From assembly GCA_007120575.1 (NCBI GenBank), contig SKNJ01000171.1, positions 1 through 10,245 of the forward strand: a stretch of DNA of 10,245 nucleotides. The letters are read 5' to 3'. Under the pieces are notes generated by a model, which worked only from the letters and a program-made list of their open reading frames with translations, was not told the DNA's origin and did no database searches. Both the position numbers and the translations under genes were made by a program. Within the stretch, counting starts at the first letter, position 1; the number at the start of each line of letters is the position of its first letter. Below, in pieces: positions 6,220 to 10,245 of the stretch. This stretch comes from Thioalkalivibrio sp. (GTDB taxonomy: Bacteria > Pseudomonadota > Gammaproteobacteria > Ectothiorhodospirales > Ectothiorhodospiraceae).

Positions 6220-7101
6220 TTACACCGAACAGTGGCCCCCCAGGCTGTGCCAGGCGTCCAGGCGGTCGGCCGGCAATTGCCCCGCCGCGACCGCGGCGCG
6301 CACCGCGCAGCCAGGCTCGCTGGCGTGGTGGCAGTCGCGGAAGCGGCAGGCGTCGGCATATGCGACGAGGTCGGGGAAGCCGCGCTCCAGAACGTCGCGG
6401 GACGCGATTTCCGGGGTGAAGTCGCGGACCCCGGGCGAATCGATCCAGGCCCCGCCGCCGGCGAGCGGATACCAGTGGGCGGTGACTGTGGTGTGCCGTC
6501 CTTCTCCGGAGGCCGCGAGTTCGCCGGCTTCCGGCGTCGGCCAGTCTGCCGCGCCGTGCTGTTGCAGCAAGGCGGAGATAATCGAGGATTTGCCCACCCC
6601 GGACTGGCCCACCAGGATGTTGGTATGCCCGCGCGCGGCCTCGGCCAACGCCTCCAGCCCGTGGCCGGTGCGCGCACTGACCGCCAGCGGCCGCAGGTCG
6701 AGGTGGCGGTAGGGGGTCAGCCACTCCGGCTCCTGCGTCCTGGCGAGGTCCTGTTTGTTGAGCAGCAGGCGAGGGCGTGCCGGAAGGTTGAGGATGGCGA
6801 CCAGGAAACGGTCGATCAGGAAACGCGCGGGGGCGGGTTCCGGGGCGACCACGATCCACACGCAGTCGATATTGGCGGCGATGACCTTGCGCCGGCCAAA
6901 ACCGTCGCGCCGGATCAGGACGTTATCGCGGGGCAGGACCTGGACCACCTGTTCGCCGACGGGGTCCAGTTCCACGCGGTCGCCGCACGCCAGGTCCTTG
7001 TGGCGACGGTGCAGGCGCAGCCGACGCAGGGCTCGGTCGTCGGCGCCCACGATGTCGGCCATCTCGTTGTGGCGGGCGACGACCCGACTGGGGGTGGTCA
7101 C
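6220..7101 (-). CDS. rsgA: Ribosome small-subunit-dependent GTPase RsgA
   Basis: Circularly permuted GTPase that checks late maturation of the 30S subunit and releases from it on GTP hydrolysis. Domain order in the 293 residues is as follows. An N-terminal OB-fold (about 5-65, including CGDRVEL) comes first. The permuted G domain then shows NKQD (G4, 115-118), SA (G5, 142-143), GQSGVGKSS (G1, 165-173), RHTT (G2, 202-205) and DSPG (G3, 221-224). The C-terminal zinc motif has Cys252, Cys257, His259 and Cys265. The start is a GTG at 7101 with no ribosome site of its own; the OB fold begins at residue 5, so a downstream start would cut it. Compared with the roughly 350-residue E. coli protein it lacks the basic N-terminal extension. 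A 7-codon mini-ORF ends in a GTGA overlap with this start, and a palindromic element lies 34 bp upstream. Confidence 0.96.
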   Translation of the reverse strand: MTTPSRVVARHNEMADIVGADDRALRRLRLHRRHKDLACGDRVELDPVGEQVVQVLPRDNVLIRRDGFGRRKVIAANIDCVWIVVAPEPAPARFLIDRFLVAILNLPARPRLLLNKQDLARTQEPEWLTPYRHLDLRPLAVSARTGHGLEALAEAARGHTNILVGQSGVGKSSIISALLQQHGAADWPTPEAGELAASGEGRHTTVTAHWYPLAGGGAWIDSPGVRDFTPEIASRDVLERGFPDLVAYADACRFRDCHHASEPGCAVRAAVAAGQLPADRLDAWHSLGGHCSV

Positions 7102-7121
7102 GGACGATATGGATCGATCAT
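7098..7121 (-). other. Possible 7-codon leader ORF coupled to the rsgA start
   Basis: An ATG at 7121 opens a frame encoding MIDPYRP whose TGA (7100-7098) overlaps the rsgA GTG start in the arrangement GTGA. An AGGGA motif (7137-7133) lies 11 nt before the ATG, whereas the rsgA GTG has no ribosome site. Translational coupling would explain how rsgA is initiated. Short ORFs are common by chance, so this is a suggestion only. Confidence 0.25.
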
Positions 7122-7135
7122 GGATCAGTGTTTCC

Positions 7136-7303
7136 CTAGCCCGGATATTTCATCAATTGCACGCGCCCTCGCGGGTCTCTTGTCCGCACAGGGAATTTGC
7201 CTCAGTCGGCCGTATCGCTCCATACGCCACTCCTTCGGAAAATCCCCTGTGCGGCCCATATTCTGCGCGATCATCACGCGAATTCATGAAACATCCGGGC
7301 TAG
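7136..7303. repeat. Nested imperfect palindrome, MITE- or REP-like non-coding element
   Basis: The 168-bp segment has outer arms 7136-7158 and 7281-7303 that match as inverted repeats at 21 of 23 positions. Both arms begin CTAGCCCGGAT, followed by TTTCAT and AATT cores. Further in, TCGCG (7169-7173) faces CGCGA (7266-7270). CCGCACAGGG-type arms 7184-7198 and 7240-7254 match at 14 of 15. The centre is CGTAT (7211-7215) with ATACG (7222-7226). Pairing stays in register throughout, so the single strand could fold into one long hairpin. It is AT-richer than its surroundings at the arms and carries no ORF. The right terminus contains the phhB stop codon. No clear target duplication can be defined because the ends (CTAG) are themselves palindromic. 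No transposase is nearby, so movement would need one supplied elsewhere. Confidence 0.8.
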
Positions 7304-7635
7304 TCCAGCAGGGCGTCGACGCGCGCGGCGCAGATGAAGTCGTTCTCCGTCAGCCCGCCGACCGCATGCGTGGAGTACTGCACTGAGCAGTGGTTGAACC
7401 CCACCGCCATGTCGGGGTGGTGGTCCTCGATATGCGAGACCCAGGCGACCGCGTTCACGAACGCCATGGTCTCGTGGAAGTTGTCGAACTTGAAGCTGCG
7501 CTGGATGCTCTTGCCGGTTTCGTCGATCATCCAGCCGTTGTCGATCTGGCCCAGGGCGCGTTCCGCGTCGGGGCGCGGCATGGGTTCCGAGAAGCCCTCG
7601 CAGGCCTGGCAGTGCTTGGTCTTCAGGTCACTCAT
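7300..7635 (-). CDS. phhB: Pterin-4a-carbinolamine dehydratase
   Basis: Dehydrates 4a-hydroxytetrahydrobiopterin in pterin recycling, the partner reaction of phenylalanine hydroxylase; some relatives act instead in RuBisCO assembly or in folate-related steps. The 111 residues contain the active-site block EDHHPDM (70-76) with His72-His73, then His90 in STHAVGGLTENDF with Asp99, as in catalytically competent members. An N-terminal CQAC pair (Cys9, Cys12) is present, as in several gammaproteobacterial homologues. The ATG at 7635 lies 8 nt after the cytochrome stop, so the two are surely co-transcribed; its own ribosome site is weak, so translation may be coupled. The TAG stop (7302-7300) lies within the end of the palindromic element, so the C-terminal end was set by that sequence. 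No phenylalanine hydroxylase gene is in the window, so the real substrate is open. Confidence 0.93.
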   Translation of the reverse strand: MSDLKTKHCQACEGFSEPMPRPDAERALGQIDNGWMIDETGKSIQRSFKFDNFHETMAFVNAVAWVSHIEDHHPDMAVGFNHCSVQYSTHAVGGLTENDFICAARVDALLD

Positions 7636-7643
7636 GGCGGATC

Positions 7644-7946
7644 TCAGAAGTTGTAGTATTCGGCGTTCAGGTATTCGACCACGGCGGCGACCTCGTCGTC
7701 GAACCAGTTGGTGCCGAGCTGGGTGTTGCACATGTTGACCTGGGATACCAGTTGGTCGTGGGAACCGACCATGCGGTTGTCGCGGGTGTAGAGGCCGGAG
7801 CCGTCCCCGCCCATCATGTCGGCATGGCAACTGATGCAGTTGTCGCTGTGCAGCTCCTGGCCCTTGCGGATGTCGTCCGCCTGGGCTGCGCCAATGCCGC
7901 TCAGGCCCAGGGCCAGGGCGGCGATGCCCGTGGTGATCTGTCGCAT
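7644..7946 (-). CDS. Small periplasmic c-type cytochrome
   Basis: Single-heme electron carrier, 100 residues with a signal peptide cleaved after AQA (21-23), leaving a mature protein of about 77 residues. Heme attachment is CISCH (Cys37, Cys40, His41). The sixth ligand is probably Met59 or Met72; Met44 and Met45 are too close to the CXXCH. An extra cysteine (Cys73) follows Met72. The tail, DDEVAAVVEYLNAEYYNF, is the usual C-terminal helix of class I cytochromes. The ATG at 7946 has GGGAGAA (7952-7958) at good spacing. It is the first gene of an apparent cytochrome-phhB unit transcribed away from orn. The redox partner is not visible here. Class I fold and the periplasmic location are inferred from motif and signal peptide. 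Confidence 0.9.
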   Translation of the reverse strand: MRQITTGIAALALGLSGIGAAQADDIRKGQELHSDNCISCHADMMGGDGSGLYTRDNRMVGSHDQLVSQVNMCNTQLGTNWFDDEVAAVVEYLNAEYYNF

Positions 7947-8081
7947 CGTGATTCTCCCGGTGGGGTGAGTTATCGGGGTGGCGGTCGTGCCACCTTGTCT
8001 GTGACCATGATGATAGACTCCCGTTCCGGATGAAAGGGAAGCCCTGTCCGGGACTATCGCGTGTTTCCCGAAGGAGCGAAC

Positions 8082-8639
8082 ATGGCTGCGAGTGCCGAAA
8101 ACCTGATCTGGATCGATCTGGAGATGACCGGGCTGGATCCGCAGGCGGACCGGATTATCGAGGTCGCGACCATTGTCACGGACAAGGACCTGAACGTCCT
8201 GGCCGAAGGACCGGTGATGGCGGTGTTCCAGCCCCCGGATGTGCTGTCCGGGATGGATACCTGGAACCAGACCACCCACCGCAAGTCCGGCCTGCTGAAG
8301 CGGGTGCGCCACAGCGATATCGACGAGGCGGCGGCCGAGCAGGAGACCCTCGCGTTCCTGAACGAGTATGTCCCGAAGGGAGCGTCGCCGATGTGTGGCA
8401 ATTCGATCTGCCAGGATCGTCGGTTCATGGCGCGCCTGATGCCGGAGCTGGAGCAGTATTTCCACTACCGCAACCTGGACGTGTCGACCCTGAAGGAGCT
8501 GGCGCGGCGCTGGGCACCGGATGTGGTGGCCCAGCTGAGCAAGAATGGCTCGCACCAGGCGCTGCAGGATATCCGCGACTCAATCGACGAATTGCGGCAC
8601 TATCGCGAGCACTTTATCCAGCTGCCGCCGGCCTCCTGA
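8082..8639 (+). CDS. orn: Oligoribonuclease
   Basis: Essential 3'-5' exoribonuclease of the DEDDh family that finishes RNA decay by cutting di- and short oligoribonucleotides, including pGpG from cyclic-di-GMP breakdown. The 185 residues show all catalytic positions: Asp12 and Glu14 in [11 protein letters not shown], Asp112 in [10 protein letters not shown], His158 and Asp163 in SHQALQDIR. The YREHFI ending is typical. The ATG at 8082 follows AAGGAG (8071-8076); an in-frame GTG at 8061 precedes that site and is rejected. rsgA and orn are known divergent neighbours in E. coli; here the cytochrome and phhB genes lie between them. It converges on nadB with a gap of only 35 nt. Confidence 0.97.
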   Translation: MAASAENLIWIDLEMTGLDPQADRIIEVATIVTDKDLNVLAEGPVMAVFQPPDVLSGMDTWNQTTHRKSGLLKRVRHSDIDEAAAEQETLAFLNEYVPKGASPMCGNSICQDRRFMARLMPELEQYFHYRNLDVSTLKELARRWAPDVVAQLSKNGSHQALQDIRDSIDELRHYREHFIQLPPAS

Positions 8640-8647
8640 GCGCGGCC

Positions 8648-8683
8648 CAGGGCCGATCACTCAGGGCCGATCACTCAGGGCCG
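8648..8683. repeat. 14-bp tandem repeat across the orn-nadB convergent junction
   Basis: The unit CAGGGCCGATCACT occurs at 8648-8661 and 8662-8675, with a partial third copy (8 nt) at 8676-8683. The nadB TGA (8677-8675) falls at the boundary of the second and third copies. The CCGATCA in either full copy can pair with TGATCGG at 8685-8691, giving alternative hairpins in the shared 3' region. There is no T-run. Confidence 0.8.
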
Positions 8684-10245
8684 CTGATCGGAGCCCGGAC
8701 GCAGGGCGTTGTCCGGCGCCAGGATGGTCGGCTTGCCCTCCAGCGCCGGGTCCGGTTCCGGGTGTTCGCGCAGGTAGTGCAGGCCGCGGCTCTCCGGGCG
8801 GGCCAGGGCACTCTTCACGATGATTTCGGCCACCATCGCGAGGTTGCGCAGTTCCAGCAGGTCCGGCGAGATCCGGAAATGGCTGTAATATTCGTGGATC
8901 TCCTCCTGCAGGATCCGGATGCGGCGTTCCGCGCGTTTCAGGCGTTCCACGGTGCGCACGATCCCGACGTAGTCCCACATCAGCCGCCGCAGCTCGTCCC
9001 AGTCGTGTGCAACGATGACCTCTTCCTCCGACTCGGTGACCCGGGACTCGTCCCAGGCGGCGGGTACCGGCAGCTGCTCGGGGGTCGGCAGGTCGGTCTG
9101 AGAAAGGATGTGATCGGCCGCAGCGCGGGCATACACCAGGCATTCCAGCAGTGAATTGCTCGCCATACGGTTGGCGCCATGCAGGCCGGTGTAGGACACC
9201 TCTCCGGTCGCGTACAGGCCGGGCAGGTCGGTCTGACCGAAGTGATTCACCATCACCCCGCCGCAGGTGTAGTGCGCAGCGGGCACTACCGGCAGCGGCT
9301 CCCGGGTCATGTCGAAGCCGAACTCCAGGCAGCGCTCGTGGATGGTCGGGAAATGCTCGCGGATAAACTCGGCCGGCTGATGGCTGATGTCCAGATAGAC
9401 GCAGTCGATCCCCAGACGCTTCATCTCGTGGTCCACCGCACGCGCCACGATATCCCGCGGGGCAAGTTCGCCGCGTTCGTCGAACCGGTCCATGAAGCGT
9501 TCGCCATTTGGCAGCAGCAGGCGGCCACCCTCGCCACGCACCGCCTCGGAGATCAGGAAAGACTTGGCGCGCGGGTGAAAGAGGCAGGTCGGGTGGAATT
9601 GCATGAACTCCATGTTCGCGATGCGACAGCCAGCGCGCCAGGCCATCGCGATGCCGTCACCGGTGGCGCCGTCCGGGTTCGAGCTGTACAGATACACCTT
9701 GCTGGCGCCCCCGGTGGCGAGGATCACGGTGGGGGCCAGCAGGGTTTCCACCTGGCGGGTCTCGGCATCCTGCACGTAGGCCCCGATCACGCGCCGGGTC
9801 CCGCCGACCGGGCGGGTAATCAGGTCCACTGCCACATGCCGTTCCAGCACGTCGATGGTGCCGAGCTCGCCGGCGTTGCGCACCAGTGCCTCCTCAATCG
9901 CGCGGCCGGTGGCGTCGGCGGCATGCGCGACCCGCCGCGCGCTGTGTCCACCCTCGCGGGTCAGGTGCAGGCGGCTGCGCCCGTCCATCGCCTCGCGGGT
10001 GAACGGGACCCCGAGGTTCATCAGCCAGTGGATCGCCTCGGGCCCCGCCGCAACCGTGCGTCGCACTGCGTCCGCGTCGCACAGGCCGGCGCCGGCGTCC
10101 AGGGTGTCGGCGATATGTGCATCGAAGGAATCGGCGCGGTCCAGCACTGCGGAGATCCCGCCCTGGGCATAACGCGTACTACCCTCGTCCACCGGGCCCT
10201 TGCTGATCACCACGACCCGGCGGTGCGGGGCCAGGTGCAGGGCAG
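8675..10245 (-). CDS. nadB: L-aspartate oxidase, N-terminus outside the window
   Basis: FAD enzyme that oxidises L-aspartate to iminoaspartate, which NadA uses to make quinolinate in de novo NAD synthesis. About 522 residues are present; the family is usually about 535-540, so roughly 15-20 residues, including the dinucleotide-binding GxGxxG, are lost past 10245. The visible start RRVVVISKG is the end of the first beta strand-helix unit. The FAD/succinate-dehydrogenase-type core shows [34 protein letters not shown] (split in two parts), [25 protein letters not shown] and [15 protein letters not shown]. These carry the His and Arg residues that bind substrate in this family. A C-terminal three-helix domain follows. 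The segment [11 protein letters not shown] at the end looks like a loose tail ending in the tandem repeat. A GTG at 10213 is only an internal codon. Confidence 0.96.
   Translation of the reverse strand, partial: ALHLAPHRRVVVISKGPVDEGSTRYAQGGISAVLDRADSFDAHIADTLDAGAGLCDADAVRRTVAAGPEAIHWLMNLGVPFTREAMDGRSRLHLTREGGHSARRVAHAADATGRAIEEALVRNAGELGTIDVLERHVAVDLITRPVGGTRRVIGAYVQDAETRQVETLLAPTVILATGGASKVYLYSSNPDGATGDGIAMAWRAGCRIANMEFMQFHPTCLFHPRAKSFLISEAVRGEGGRLLLPNGERFMDRFDERGELAPRDIVARAVDHEMKRLGIDCVYLDISHQPAEFIREHFPTIHERCLEFGFDMTREPLPVVPAAHYTCGGVMVNHFGQTDLPGLYATGEVSYTGLHGANRMASNSLLECLVYARAAADHILSQTDLPTPEQLPVPAAWDESRVTESEEEVIVAHDWDELRRLMWDYVGIVRTVERLKRAERRIRILQEEIHEYYSHFRISPDLLELRNLAMVAEIIVKSALARPESRGLHYLREHPEPDPALEGKPTILAPDNALRPGSDQRP

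Noticed and set aside
6151..7386. A 411-codon plus-strand frame opposite rsgA
   Set aside because: It is antisense to a gene with all RsgA motifs and it runs through the palindromic element; no ribosome site or domain supports it.
7995..8016. TTGTCT and nearby ATGATAG as promoters for orn or the cytochrome gene
   Set aside because: On neither strand do a -35 and -10 with 16-18 bp spacing line up, so no promoter was called in this divergent gap.
7644..8555. In-frame N-terminal extension of the cytochrome gene to 303 residues
   Set aside because: The extension is antisense to orn, while the ATG at 7946 has a good ribosome site and opens a normal signal peptide.

Overview
This window is GC-rich bacterial chromosome made almost entirely of housekeeping genes. 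The ffs-dnaX-ybaB-recR order, the rsgA/orn neighbourhood and the protein sequences point to a gammaproteobacterium, probably of the Chromatiales/Ectothiorhodospiraceae type (Thioalkalivibrio-like). That taxonomic call is inference; no rRNA or other marker is present to settle it.

Left part (1-1518, minus strand): the 5' part of a Prx5-type peroxiredoxin, cut by the window edge, has a compact promoter over which a perfect 8-bp dyad is laid. Upstream of it, on the same strand, is a 339-residue integral membrane protein of unknown function. A 282-bp divergent intergenic stretch (1519-1800) follows, holding a tetraloop-capped hairpin and a candidate ffs promoter.

Centre (1801-6048, plus strand): 4.5S RNA (ffs), then dnaX (DNA polymerase III tau), ybaB (nucleoid-associated protein) and recR (recombination mediator), a conserved replication/repair cluster. 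A good sigma-70-like promoter begins exactly at the recR stop codon and drives a HinT-family nucleotide-binding protein, with a predicted outer-membrane beta-barrel protein 47 nt downstream.

Right part (6049-10245): a convergent, hairpin-rich 171-bp gap separates the barrel gene from rsgA (minus). Upstream of rsgA are a pterin-4a-carbinolamine dehydratase gene (phhB) and a small secreted c-type cytochrome gene, probably co-transcribed. Between rsgA and phhB lies a 168-bp nested imperfect palindrome (7136-7303) with 23-bp terminal arms. It looks like a non-coding MITE- or REP-type element, and it supplies the phhB stop codon. A 135-bp divergent gap (7947-8081), in which I see no convincing promoter, leads to orn (plus), which converges on nadB (L-aspartate oxidase, minus, cut by the right edge). 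A 14-bp tandem repeat covers the nadB stop codon.

No phage, CRISPR, toxin-antitoxin or defence system is visible. The most unusual item is the palindromic element at 7136-7303 and its effect on both flanking genes. Next are the prx operator dyad and the insertion of a phhB-cytochrome pair into the rsgA/orn neighbourhood.
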